64,000 nucleotides of DNA from positions 124,001 through 188,000 of the forward strand of contig JBCCGG010000003.1 in the NCBI GenBank assembly GCA_039029395.1, in the 5' to 3' direction. This document shows positions 22,586 to 31,380 of this stretch, one piece after another (the first letter of the stretch is position 1; every line of letters starts with the position of its first letter). The notes beneath the pieces were generated by a model. The model was not told the DNA's origin. It worked only from the letters and a program-made list of their open reading frames with translations, and did no database searches. Source of the DNA: JBCCGG01 sp039029395 (GTDB taxonomy: Bacteria > Pseudomonadota > Alphaproteobacteria > Kiloniellales > JAKSDN01). Both the position numbers and the translations under genes were made by a program.

Positions 22586-24913
22586 ATGACTGGCTCCCCG
22601 CCCGATCTCAAGACCCTATTGACCGCGAGCCATTGGGGCGCAGGGGTGGTCGAGCTGTCCGAAGGCCGGCTCTCGGTGCGCGCCCACCCGGGCGATCAGG
22701 ATCCCTCGCCAATCAATGAGAACATCTCCGAAGGTCTTCACGGCCCCACACGGGTGCTGCGGCCGGCGATTCGCCAGAGCTATTTGAAGGCGGGCCCGCT
22801 TGCCCGCGGCGGCGAGCGCGGCGCCGAGCCCTTCATCGAGGTCAGCTGGGACACCGCGCTTGGCTTGGTGGCCGAGGAGCTGATCCGGGTACGTGGCACT
22901 TACGGCAATGAGGCGATCTTCGCCGGTTCCTACGGCTGGGCCAGCGCCGGGCGATTCCATCACGCGCAGAGTCAGCTCAAGCGGTTCCTGAACGCGGCTG
23001 GCGGATTCGTGCACTCCGAGGGCAACTATAGCTACAACGCGGCACTGGTGCTGATGCCGCACATCGTGGGCAACTTCCGCCACCATGTGAAGCAGGCCAC
23101 ACGCCTGAGCGTGGTCGCCCGGGAAGGCCGCCTTGTCGTGATGTTCGGCGGCATCCCCATGCGCAACGCCCAGGTTTCCGGCGGCGGCGTCGGCCAGCAC
23201 CGCCTGCGCGACGACCTGGCCGATTGTGCGAAGGCGGGCGTGGAGTTCGTCAACTTCAGCCCCCTGCGGAGTGATGCCGCGGAGATACTCGGCGCCGAAT
23301 GGCACGCGCCCCGACCCGGTTCCGACACCGCCATCATGATGGGCCTTGCCCACACCTTGCTGATGGAAGGACTCCATGACGGGGACTTTCTGACCCGACA
23401 CACAGTTGGCTTCGACCGGGTCGCGGCCTATCTGAGGGGCGAGATCGACGGCGTGGTCAAGGACGCCGGCTGGGCCGAGGCGCAATCGGGCATCGCGGCT
23501 GATCGCCTGCGCCGCCTGGCCCGCCACATGGCCGCCGGGCGTACCCTGGTGTGCACGGCGCTCTCCTTGCAGCGGGCCGACTATGGTGAGCAGGCGCTCT
23601 GGATGACCGTTGTGCTGGCGGCCATGCTCGGCCAGATCGGGCTGCCCGGCGGCGGCTTCGGCATCGGCTATGGCGGCGATGCCAGTATCGGCACGATGGA
23701 CCGGCCACTGCCCTGGCCCTCCTTCCCCCAAGGCACCAACCCGGTCGAAAGCTTCATACCGGTGGCCATGATCGCGGAGATGCTGCTCAATCCCGGCGGC
23801 GCCTACGACTACAACGGCCAGCGGCGCACCTTCCCCGATATCCGCATGGTCTGGTGGGCCGGCGGCAACCCCTTTCACCATCATCAGGACCTCAACCGCT
23901 TGCGTAGGGCCTTCCAGCGGCCCGAGACCGTGATCGTCAACGAGATCAGCTGGACCGCGACGGCACGCCATGCCGACATCGTGCTGCCGGTCGCCGCGCC
24001 CCAGGAACGCTGCGACTTTGGTGCCGGCAGCCAGGATAATGCTCTGGTTCCCATGCCCAAGGCGCTGGAGCCGGCCGGCGAGGCCCGCAGCGAATTCGAG
24101 ATCTACCGGGAGCTGGAGCGGCGCCTGTCCTACGGCACCGCCTTCAGCCGGGGCATGAGCGCCGAGGATTGGCAGCGGGAGATGTGGGAGATGGTGCGCG
24201 GGCGCGCCGCGACCCACGGCCATGCCCTGCCCGAGTGGGACGATTTTCTGCAAGGCGATATCGTCCATCTGCACGACCCGGCACCCGAGGCGGTCTATCT
24301 CTCGGCCTTTCGCGCCGATCCGCAGGGCCATCCTCTGGCGACCCCGAGTGGCCTGATCGAGCTCGCCTCCAAAACGATCGGCAGCTTCGGCTACGAGGAC
24401 TGCCCGGGCCACCCGGTCTGGCTGCCGCCGCGCGAGTGGCTCGGCTCGGCAACGGCCGAGGCGCCGCTGCATCTGATCTCCGGCCAGCCGGCAACCCGCC
24501 TGCACAGCCAGTACGACAACGGCGCCTTCAGTCTTAGCCGTAAGATCAAGGGACGCGAGCCCATCTTGATCAACCCAAAGGATGCCGCCCAGCGCGGCGT
24601 CGCCGACGGCGACGTGGTGCGTGTCTTCAACGGGCGCGGCCACTGCTTGGCCGGCGCGGTGGTGACCGAGGACATCCGGACCGGCGTGGTCTTTCTCTGG
24701 ACCGGCGCCTGGTACGACCCGGACCTCGAGGATCCCGATCATTTGGACCGCCATGGCAATCCCAACGTGCTGACCCACGACCTGCGCTGCTCGCGCCTGT
24801 CCCAAGGTCCGGCGGCGCAGTCGGCGCTGGTCGAGATCGAAAAGCACCAGGGCCTCTTGCCGGACGTCACCGCCTTCGAGCCGCCGATCGCCCCTGCAGA
24901 AGCTGACGCCTAG
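22586..24913 (+). CDS. BisC/DMSO-reductase-family molybdopterin oxidoreductase
   Basis: A molybdenum bis-MGD enzyme of 775 residues like biotin, methionine, TMAO or DMSO sulfoxide reductases. It has no twin-arginine signal and no N-terminal iron-sulfur cysteine motif, so it should be cytoplasmic and BisC-like. The molybdenum ligand is expected to be S120 in GSYGWASAGRFHHA. Other family landmarks are PGSDTAIMMGLAHTL, GLPGGGFGIGYG, WWAGGNPFHHHQD, SWTATARHADIVLP and HLISGQPATRLHSQYD. No Shine-Dalgarno stands before the ATG, so translation may be leaderless. In this neighbourhood it may reduce an S-oxide before C-S cleavage. Its stop overlaps by 4 bp the convergent rhodanese stop. Confidence 0.9.
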   Translation: MTGSPPDLKTLLTASHWGAGVVELSEGRLSVRAHPGDQDPSPINENISEGLHGPTRVLRPAIRQSYLKAGPLARGGERGAEPFIEVSWDTALGLVAEELIRVRGTYGNEAIFAGSYGWASAGRFHHAQSQLKRFLNAAGGFVHSEGNYSYNAALVLMPHIVGNFRHHVKQATRLSVVAREGRLVVMFGGIPMRNAQVSGGGVGQHRLRDDLADCAKAGVEFVNFSPLRSDAAEILGAEWHAPRPGSDTAIMMGLAHTLLMEGLHDGDFLTRHTVGFDRVAAYLRGEIDGVVKDAGWAEAQSGIAADRLRRLARHMAAGRTLVCTALSLQRADYGEQALWMTVVLAAMLGQIGLPGGGFGIGYGGDASIGTMDRPLPWPSFPQGTNPVESFIPVAMIAEMLLNPGGAYDYNGQRRTFPDIRMVWWAGGNPFHHHQDLNRLRRAFQRPETVIVNEISWTATARHADIVLPVAAPQERCDFGAGSQDNALVPMPKALEPAGEARSEFEIYRELERRLSYGTAFSRGMSAEDWQREMWEMVRGRAATHGHALPEWDDFLQGDIVHLHDPAPEAVYLSAFRADPQGHPLATPSGLIELASKTIGSFGYEDCPGHPVWLPPREWLGSATAEAPLHLISGQPATRLHSQYDNGAFSLSRKIKGREPILINPKDAAQRGVADGDVVRVFNGRGHCLAGAVVTEDIRTGVVFLWTGAWYDPDLEDPDHLDRHGNPNVLTHDLRCSRLSQGPAAQSALVEIEKHQGLLPDVTAFEPPIAPAEADA

Positions 24914-25314
24914 GCGTTCTCGTTTTCGCAGAACGTGACCGGCCCGCCGGCCTTTTTCCAAGAGGCGAAACCGTCTTTCAGGTGGGCGGCGGAAAAGCCC
25001 ATGTCCTTTAGCGTGGCCACGGTGAGCGCCGAGCGCCAGCCCGAGGCACAGTGAAAGACGAAACGCTTGTCCTCGGCAAAGATGGCTTTGAAGTAAGGGC
25101 TTGTCGAATCAACCCAAAACTCGACCATGCCGCGCGGGCAGTGGAAGCTGCCGGGGATAAAGCCGTCGCGCTGGCGCTCGCGCACATCGCGCAGGTCGAC
25201 GATGACGACCGCCGGATCGCCGACCATGGCCAAAACGTCCTCGGTTTCGAGCTCCTCGATACGGGCCCGGGAGGCGGCGACCATTTCGGCGACCGAGGTC
25301 TTGAGTTTGTTCAT
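24910..25314 (-). CDS. Rhodanese-domain sulfurtransferase
   Basis: A single-domain rhodanese of 134 residues. The active-site loop FHCASGWRS with C89 is intact and has the six-residue size of sulfur-specific rhodaneses. The CH2 region is VVIVDLRDVRERQRDGFIPGSFHCPRG-like, split here as VDLRDVRERQ and FIPGSFHCPRG. It would carry sulfane sulfur released by neighbouring enzymes. The ATG at 25314 is used; a TTG 9 bp upstream is less likely. It is divergent from the FAD oxidoreductase, with an operator-like palindrome 15 bp before its start. Confidence 0.88.
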   Translation of the reverse strand: MNKLKTSVAEMVAASRARIEELETEDVLAMVGDPAVVIVDLRDVRERQRDGFIPGSFHCPRGMVEFWVDSTSPYFKAIFAEDKRFVFHCASGWRSALTVATLKDMGFSAAHLKDGFASWKKAGGPVTFCENENA

Positions 25315-25328
25315 GACGCCCAATCATT

Positions 25329-25347
25329 TGTGCTGTTATTTAGAACA
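25329..25347. promoter_or_regulatory. Putative IclR operator 2
   Basis: TGTGCTG-TTATT-TAGAACA fits TGTnCTr-N5-yAGnACA at every defined position. It sits between the divergent rhodanese and FAD-oxidoreductase genes. Confidence 0.65.
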
Positions 25348-25458
25348 ATGGTTTTTTATATTGACACACATACCACGACCGGTCAAGATCCCCGAACCGC
25401 GCAACGGTCTGCGATTTGTAAGGACTTGAGCCAGCGGTAGAGATGGATAGCTTAAATC

Positions 25459-26730
25459 ATGAACAAGACTGCTGCGATCTCCCTATGGGATAGCTCCGCG
25501 ACCGAGCCGGAGTTAGCCGAGCCGATGGAGGGCGACAGCGCGGTCGAGCTGGCGATCGTCGGCGGCGGCTTCACCGGGCTATCCACCGCCCTGCACGCGG
25601 CCGAGAAAGGCATCGACTGCCAGGTGCTGGAGGCACGGCAGATCGGCTTCGGCGGCTCTGGGCGCAATGTCGGGCTGGTCAATGCCGGGCTATGGCTGCC
25701 GCCCCAGGACGTGCGCAGCCACCTAGGCGAGATGCGCGGCGCGGCGCTGACCCAGACTCTCGGCGAGGCGCCGGCCTACGTTCGTTCTCTGATCGAGCGC
25801 CACCAGATTCGCTGCGAGGCGACCTGGAATGGCACCATCCACGCCGCCCATTCGCCCAAGGGCTACGAGGATCTGGCCCGGCGCGCCGGGGAGTGGCAGC
25901 GCCTTGGCGCGCCGGTCGACTTGCTGTCGCGAGACGAGGCCAGCGAGATGATCGGCTCCGATGCGTTCCACGGCGGCCTGGTGGACCGACGGGCAGGCAC
26001 CATAAACCCCATGGGCTACGTGCGCGGACTGGCCCGCGCGGCGCGCGGTGCAGGTGCAAAGGTCACCACCGGCGTGACCGCCCAAGGCCTGCGCCGCGAG
26101 AACGGAAATTGGATCGTCGAGACGGACCGTGGCACGGTCACAGCGAGGTCCGTCGTACTGGGCACCAACGCCTATTCGGACGACCTCTGGCCTCGGCTGA
26201 AGGACACCTTCACCAAGATCCATTTTTTTCAATTGGCGACCGTGCCGATGGGCGATCGGGCCCAGTCCATTCTGCGTGGCGGACAGGGCCTTTGGGACAC
26301 CGGGGCTATCATGTTCTCCCTGCGCCGCGACGCCTTCGGTCGATTGATCATAGGCTCCATGGGCACGGTCGTCGGCGGCATGAATGGCCTTTCCCGGCGC
26401 TGGGCCGCGCGCACCTTGCAGCGACTCTTTCCCGCGCTGGGCGCGGTCGAGTTTGAGCACTGCTGGCACGGCCAGATCGCCATGACGCCCGATCACTTGC
26501 CCCGCATCCACCGTTTGGCCGAAGGGCTCTACACCCCGATCGGCTACAACGGCCGCGGCATCACGCCTGGCACCATCTTCGGCAAAGCGATCGCCGAGCT
26601 ACTGGCCGGCGGCAAGGAAGAGGACCTGCCGCTGCCGGTCTCGGAGCTGAAATCGGTTCTCTGCGCGCCGATCAAATCGCGCTGCTACCAGGCGGCCTTT
26701 ACCGCCAATCAGGTTCTGAAAAGCATCTGA
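25459..26730 (+). CDS. FAD-dependent amino-acid/amine oxidoreductase (DAO family)
   Basis: A glycine-oxidase/DadA-like flavoprotein of 423 residues. The dinucleotide motif is VGGGFTGLSTALHAAEKG (34-51) with an acidic residue in VLEAR. It has GGSGRNVGLVNAGLW, a second FAD-contact region SVVLGTNAYSDDLWP, and the C-terminal HGQIAMTPDHLPRIHRL and GYNGRGITPG typical of PuuB/TauY/MSOX-type enzymes. It should oxidise a C-N bond of an amino acid, secondary amine or imine. It is followed after 31 bp by an SDR, with which it probably forms an operon under operator 2. Confidence 0.86.
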   Translation: MNKTAAISLWDSSATEPELAEPMEGDSAVELAIVGGGFTGLSTALHAAEKGIDCQVLEARQIGFGGSGRNVGLVNAGLWLPPQDVRSHLGEMRGAALTQTLGEAPAYVRSLIERHQIRCEATWNGTIHAAHSPKGYEDLARRAGEWQRLGAPVDLLSRDEASEMIGSDAFHGGLVDRRAGTINPMGYVRGLARAARGAGAKVTTGVTAQGLRRENGNWIVETDRGTVTARSVVLGTNAYSDDLWPRLKDTFTKIHFFQLATVPMGDRAQSILRGGQGLWDTGAIMFSLRRDAFGRLIIGSMGTVVGGMNGLSRRWAARTLQRLFPALGAVEFEHCWHGQIAMTPDHLPRIHRLAEGLYTPIGYNGRGITPGTIFGKAIAELLAGGKEEDLPLPVSELKSVLCAPIKSRCYQAAFTANQVLKSI

Positions 26731-26761
26731 GCCCGCCCAGGGCCGGAGAACGGAGATCGCA

Positions 26762-27514
26762 ATGACGGAAAGGCCTATCGCCCTGGTGACCGGCGGCGCA
26801 CAAGGCATCGGCTATGCCTGCGCCGAAGCCCTTGCCGAGAACGGCGCGCGCATCGTGCTGGTCGACATCAACAGCGAGGGGGTCAAGGCGGCCGCCAAGC
26901 AGCTCGGTGGCGACAGTGTGGGGCTCGCGTGCGATATGGGCGACCCGGCCCAGATCGCGGCGCTGTTCGACAAAGTCGAGGCGGAGGTCGGCCCAGTTGC
27001 GATTTTGGTCAACAATGCCGGCATCGCAGCCCCCGGCGACTTCCTCGAGATCTCGCTGGAGCAATTCCGCAAGGTTATCGACGTCAATCTGACGGGCACA
27101 TTCCTGGCCGTACAACGGGCCGCCAAGACCATGGTCGAGAAAGGCATCGAAGGCGCCATCGTCAACATGTCTTCGATCAACGCACAGGTCGCGATCCCAA
27201 CGATCGCCGCCTACTGTGCCTCCAAGGGCGGCGTCATGCAGCTCACCAAGGCGGTCGCCCTGGCGCTGGCGCCGCATAACATCCGCATCAATGCGGTTGG
27301 ACCCGGCTCGATCGACACAGAGATGATGGCCGGTGTCAATGCCAACCCAGAGGCCATGAAGATGGTGATGTCGCGCACGCCCTTGAACCGGGTCGGCAGC
27401 CCGCGCGAGATCGGCAACGTCGTTGCCTTTCTGGCCAGCGATAAGGCGAGCTACATCACCGGCGAGACGATCTATGTCGACGGCGGACGCCTCGCCATGA
27501 ACTACACCTGCTGA
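26762..27514 (+). CDS. Short-chain dehydrogenase/reductase
   Basis: A classical SDR of 250 residues. The cofactor motif is TGGAQGIG (10-17), with D40 region LVDIN favouring NAD. NNAG, the catalytic serine in NMSSIN and YCASK are present, and the end GETIYVDGGRLAMNYTC is normal. The ribosome site GGAG lies before the ATG. It would oxidise or reduce a hydroxy/keto intermediate made by the flavoprotein upstream. Confidence 0.88.
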   Translation: MTERPIALVTGGAQGIGYACAEALAENGARIVLVDINSEGVKAAAKQLGGDSVGLACDMGDPAQIAALFDKVEAEVGPVAILVNNAGIAAPGDFLEISLEQFRKVIDVNLTGTFLAVQRAAKTMVEKGIEGAIVNMSSINAQVAIPTIAAYCASKGGVMQLTKAVALALAPHNIRINAVGPGSIDTEMMAGVNANPEAMKMVMSRTPLNRVGSPREIGNVVAFLASDKASYITGETIYVDGGRLAMNYTC

Positions 27515-27950
27515 GCGGCGGAGACTTCATCCGACGTTCGGTGCCGTCTTTCCATGCCTTTTGCCGGCACCTGCAAAGGTCGCCGATCGTCGATCTTGTC
27601 CGTATTTTACGGCCAACTCCTTCAGCTCTCCAAGTCGAATGCCTCTTGACAGAATACTGCACGAGGCGTATGTTCTAATAATCGATACGTTGTACTGAAA
27701 TACAGCACATTCAGTTTTGCTCAGTTGGACGGCATCGTGCCGGACCACTGATGAAAGCAAGACGAGGGTGCGTCATGGATGCCAGCGGTAGAACGCCGCG
27801 CAGGCGTCGAAACGAGCACGGCAATCCGGCAGACGAGATCGGATTTGAAACTGGCGCCGAGACATCTTCCCTTGCTGCACAAGGCGCCATGCCGAAGTCC
27901 AGGTTGCCGATCCGTGTCGGGACCCGAAGCAACCAACAAGGAGGCGAGCC
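27515..27950. other. Intergenic region upstream of solute-binding protein
   Basis: 436 bp. The stretch at 27640-27720 is AT-rich and holds operator 3 (27691-27709) plus a weaker half-site TGTTCTA at 27671-27677. The rest (27750-27950) is open in one frame, but that putative protein is Arg-rich and unlike any family, so I treat it as leader sequence. No terminator for the SDR gene is clear. Confidence 0.5.
27691..27709. promoter_or_regulatory. Putative IclR operator 3
   Basis: TGTACTG-AAATA-CAGCACA fits TGTnCTr-N5-yAGnACA at every defined position and is nearly perfectly palindromic (six of seven arm pairs). It is 242 bp before the solute-binding protein start. Confidence 0.65.
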
Positions 27951-29537
27951 ATGGGACACGATGACATGCAGAAGAAGATGCTTGGCGGCGCGACGCGCCG
28001 GGAGTTTCTCGCGGGCGCGACGGCGTTGGGCGTGGCGGCAACGGCCACGCCGGGCCTTTTGGGCGTTGCCCAAGCGGCGGACCCCAAGAAGGGTGGCCAC
28101 CTGAGAGCCGGACTCTTGGGCGGCGCCGTGTCGGACCGCATCAACCCGACGACCTACAACGACACGGTCATGATCTCGATCAACCGGGCAATTCGCGACA
28201 GCCTGGTCGAAGTCGGCCAGGACAACACCGCCCAGCCGGGCCTGGCGACAAGCTGGGAGCCGAGCGACGACGCGGCGACTTGGTACTTCGAGCTGCGCAA
28301 GGGCGTCGAGTTCTCGAATGGCAAAAGCCTGACCACAGAGGACGTGATCGAATCCATCAATGCCCATCGGGGAGATACCAACTCGGCCGCCAAGGCGCTG
28401 TTCGCCGGCATCACCGACGTCAAGGCCGACGGCGACAACCGTATCGTGATCAGCCTGAGCTCCGGCAACTCCGACTTCCCGTTCCTGCTGACCGACTATC
28501 ACTTGGCGGTCGGCCCGGTGGTCGAGGGCAAGCTGGACCTAGACTCGGGCATGGGCACCGGCCTCTACATTCTCGAGGAGTTTGAGCCGGGAATCCGCGC
28601 GACCATGAAGCGCAACCCCAATGCCTGGCAGCTGGACGACGGCTTCGGCTTCGTCGACTCCGCCGAGGTGGTGGTCATCCAGGACACGGCGGCACGTCAG
28701 AGCTCGCTCTTCACCAACGACGTGGACGTGATCAACAAGCCCGATCTCAAAACCGCGCATCTCACCAAGCGCAAGCCTGGCGTGCGCATCGAGGCGGTCG
28801 ACAGCAATCAGCACTACACCGCGCCCATGCGCTCCAAGGTCGCGCCCTACGACGACCTTAATGTGCGCATGGCGATCAAGCATTCGCTCGACCGCGACGA
28901 GTTCATCGCAAAGATCCTCTTCGGTTACGGCACGGTCGGCAACGACCATCCGATCGGCCCCGGCTTCCAGTTCCACGCGGGCGACATTCCGCAGAACACC
29001 TACGATCCGGAAAAAGCCAAGTGGTATCTGAAGCAGGCCGGCCTATCGTCGCTCGACGTGACCTATCACGCGGCCGACACGGCCTACGCCGGCGCGGTCG
29101 ACGGCGGCGTTCTGTTCAGTGAGCACGCCAAGGCCTCGGGCATCAACTTGACGGTCAAGCGCGAGCCAAACGACGGTTACTGGTCGACGGTCTGGAACAA
29201 GGTGCCGTTCTGCGCCTGCATCTGGGGTTCGCGCCCGGTCGAGGACATGATCCTGTCGATCTGTTACCAGTCGGACGCCCAGTGGAACGACAGCCAGATC
29301 GACCTGCCCCGATTGGACGCGGTGATCCGCGATGCCCGCGCCGAGCTCAACGAGAACAAGCGGCGCGAGCTCTATCGCGAGGCGCAGATGCTGATCAGCC
29401 AGCAGGGCGGCACGATCGTCCCGGCCTTCACCAAGGACGTCATGGCCTTGAGCGACCGGGTCGGCACGACCAACCAATACGGCGGGGGATGGGAGATGGA
29501 TGGCGGCCACTTCATCAAGCGCTGGTGGCTTGTGTAA
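27951..29537 (+). CDS. ABC-transporter solute-binding protein, family 5 (peptide/opine/nickel type), Tat-exported
   Basis: A periplasmic binding protein of 528 residues. The N-terminus has a twin-arginine signal, TRREFLAG with R16 and R17, a hydrophobic stretch, and a cleavage-like AQA at about 40-42. The mature part follows the DppA/OppA pattern: SISRAIRDSLVE-like ISINRAIRDSLVEVG, PGLATSWEPSDDAATWYFELRKGVEFSNG and DVNVRMAI-like LNVRMAIKHSLDRDEF. AAGGAGG stands 7 bp before the ATG. No permease or ATPase genes follow in the window, so it is an orphan binding protein. It should capture the substrate of this gene block. Confidence 0.9.
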   Translation: MGHDDMQKKMLGGATRREFLAGATALGVAATATPGLLGVAQAADPKKGGHLRAGLLGGAVSDRINPTTYNDTVMISINRAIRDSLVEVGQDNTAQPGLATSWEPSDDAATWYFELRKGVEFSNGKSLTTEDVIESINAHRGDTNSAAKALFAGITDVKADGDNRIVISLSSGNSDFPFLLTDYHLAVGPVVEGKLDLDSGMGTGLYILEEFEPGIRATMKRNPNAWQLDDGFGFVDSAEVVVIQDTAARQSSLFTNDVDVINKPDLKTAHLTKRKPGVRIEAVDSNQHYTAPMRSKVAPYDDLNVRMAIKHSLDRDEFIAKILFGYGTVGNDHPIGPGFQFHAGDIPQNTYDPEKAKWYLKQAGLSSLDVTYHAADTAYAGAVDGGVLFSEHAKASGINLTVKREPNDGYWSTVWNKVPFCACIWGSRPVEDMILSICYQSDAQWNDSQIDLPRLDAVIRDARAELNENKRRELYREAQMLISQQGGTIVPAFTKDVMALSDRVGTTNQYGGGWEMDGGHFIKRWWLV

Positions 29538-29551
29538 GGCCACTTCCAGGT

Positions 29552-29578
29552 GTGGCTCCCCTCGCCGAGGGGAGCCAC
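29552..29578 (+). terminator. Strong hairpin after solute-binding protein gene
   Basis: A perfect 12-bp stem, GTGGCTCCCCTC/GAGGGGAGCCAC, with loop GCC starts 15 bp after the stop. No long U-tract follows (CTCCCATTTG), so it may be a partial terminator or, as commonly seen after abundant binding-protein genes, a 3'-end stabiliser. Confidence 0.6.
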
Positions 29579-29627
29579 CTCCCATTTGCCGGCCGCGCAA
29601 TGATGGTGTCACGGAAAGGGCGCCAAC

Positions 29628-30200
29628 TTGTTTGATCTCGAGACGTTCATAGACGACTGCAAGCGCGCCAGGGCCGAAGACGAAAGCCACAAGGCCGTGC
29701 GTGAGGTGGTCGCGGAGGCCGTCGCGGAGCCCGCCCTGGTGCGCGCGGCCTTGGGCGAGCCGCGCGAGGCCGGATTCGAGACGCTCTATCAGGACGACCA
29801 GCTGACAATTCTGAATTTCACTTGGGCGCCCTTGATGACCTTGATGCCGCACAATCACAATATGTGGGCGGTGATCGGGCTCTACGCCGGCCGCGAGGAC
29901 AACATTTTTTGGAAGCGCGCCGGCAGCCGGATCGAGGCCGCCGGGGCAAAGTCCTTGATGCCCGGTAGCGCTGGCGCGCTCGGTGCGAACATCATACATT
30001 CGGTCACAAATCCGATCGAGAAGATGACCTCGGCCTTACATGTCTATGGCGGCAATTTCTTCGCCCCCGGGCGCAGCGAGTGGGATCCGGAGACGCTCGA
30101 GGAGCAGCCCTTCGACGTCGAGAAGAGCCGGCGCATCTTCAAGGCGGCAAATGCCCGCTTCGCGGCGGACAGCTCTGTGGATCATGGCGGTAAGGTTTAG
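29628..30200 (+). CDS. Cupin-fold metal enzyme, thiol-dioxygenase-like
   Basis: A 190-residue double-stranded beta-helix protein related to the cysteine dioxygenase-like COG5553 group. Candidate metal ligands are H75 and H77 (LMPHNHNMW) and H124 (NIIHSVTNP), spaced as in three-histidine thiol dioxygenases. A TTG start at 29628 with AAGGG upstream is used because the product fills the space and no ATG fits. It ends 1 bp before the CoA-transferase start. A thiol dioxygenase role (thiol to sulfinate) suits the block, but other cupin activities, such as a lyase, cannot be excluded. Confidence 0.72.
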   Translation: MFDLETFIDDCKRARAEDESHKAVREVVAEAVAEPALVRAALGEPREAGFETLYQDDQLTILNFTWAPLMTLMPHNHNMWAVIGLYAGREDNIFWKRAGSRIEAAGAKSLMPGSAGALGANIIHSVTNPIEKMTSALHVYGGNFFAPGRSEWDPETLEEQPFDVEKSRRIFKAANARFAADSSVDHGGKV

Positions 30201-30201
30201 C

Positions 30202-31369
30202 ATGTCGTCACTTGAGGGAATCAAAGTCGTCGAGTTCTGCGAGATTGCTGCCGGACCCTTCTGCGCCATGCTGCTGGCGGACATGGGCGCAGAGGTCGTG
30301 AAGGTCGAGCGGCCATCCGGTGACGCCATGCGTATGTGGCCGCCGGTCAACGAGGGTTACAGCGAGAACTTCGCCTCGATCAACCGGAACAAACGCTCGG
30401 TCGTCCTGGACCTCAAGACAGTGGACGGGGTGCACGCGGCCCGCTCGATCATCCTCGACAGCGACGTGGTGGTGGAGAACTTCCGGCCCGGCGTCTTGGC
30501 GCGCCTGGGCATTGACTACCAGACCATGTCGCGGGAGAAGCCGGACCTGATCTACTGCTCGATCTCGGCCTTCGGACAGTCCGGGCCGCGCAGCAAGGAG
30601 GGCGGCTTCGACCTGACCATGCAGGCCATGTCCGGCATCATGAGCATCACCGGCGAGCCGGGCGGTCGTCCGACCAAGTGCGGCCTGCCGCTTTGCGACT
30701 TCGTGGCCGCGCTCTACGGCGCCTTCGGCGTCGCGGCCGCCCTGCGCGAGCGGGAGCGCAGCGGCCAGGGCCAGCACCTCGACGTCGCCATGCTGGGCAC
30801 CGCGCTTGCGGTCGCGGCGCTGCAGACAAGCGAATACTTCGGTACCGGCAAGGACCCCCGCAAGCTCGGCTCGGCCCCATCCGCGTAATGCGCCCTACCA
30901 GGCCTTTCAGGCTCAGGATGGCTACTTCGGTATGGCCGCCGGCAACAACAGCCTATGGCACGCCGTGTGCGATGTGGTCGCCTTGCCTGAGCTCAAGGAG
31001 GACGAGCGCTACCTGACGCCGAGCCTGCGCGCGGCCAATCAGGAGGCGCTCAGGGTGACCCTGGAGACGGTCTTCCGCGACAAGCCCGTGTTCCACTGGC
31101 TGGGCGCCTTCAACGAAGTCGGCGTGCCCTGTAGCCCCATCAACAGCTACTCCCAAGCGCTCGACGACCCCCAGGTCGCGCACATGGGCTGGGTGCAGGA
31201 CATCACCTTGCCCAATGGCAAGACCACCAAGACCTTCGGCTCGGCCCTCCGCATCAATGATCAGCCGATTACCATTCGCGCGGACCCGCCGGCCTTGGGG
31301 GAACACACCGAGGAAGTCTTGGGAAGGGTCGACCCCAAGCACCTCAGCACGCCGATCATGCCGGTCTAG
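30202..31369 (+). pseudogene. CaiB/BaiF family III CoA-transferase, frameshifted
   Basis: Two frames together encode one complete class III CoA-transferase of about 388 residues. The first (from ATG 30202) has LEGIKVVEFCEIAAGPFCAM, VVENFRPGVLARLGIDY and the catalytic-aspartate region GGFDLTMQAMSGI. It ends at TAA just after KLGSA. The second resumes with HPRNAPYQAFQAQDGYF and continues through FNEVGVPCSPINS to the normal C-terminus. The break lies in a CCCC run at 30875-30878; removing one C restores the conserved GSAHPRNAPYQAF. This is either a real inactivating insertion, a sequencing error, or, least likely, a recoding site. The intact enzyme would move CoA onto a carboxylate. Confidence 0.85.
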
Positions 31370-31380
31370 ACGGGAAAACC

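Noticed and set aside
22616..24961. 781-residue open frame on the minus strand
   Set aside because: It mirrors the molybdoenzyme gene codon for codon and resembles no family; the plus-strand product is unmistakable.
27751..28104. 117-residue plus-strand frame before the solute-binding protein
   Set aside because: It is very Arg-rich, overlaps the start of the binding protein in another frame, and has no recognisable domain.
30870..30890. Programmed frameshift in the CoA-transferase
   Set aside because: No slippery heptamer, stimulatory stop context or hairpin is evident. A one-base insertion or sequencing error is simpler.
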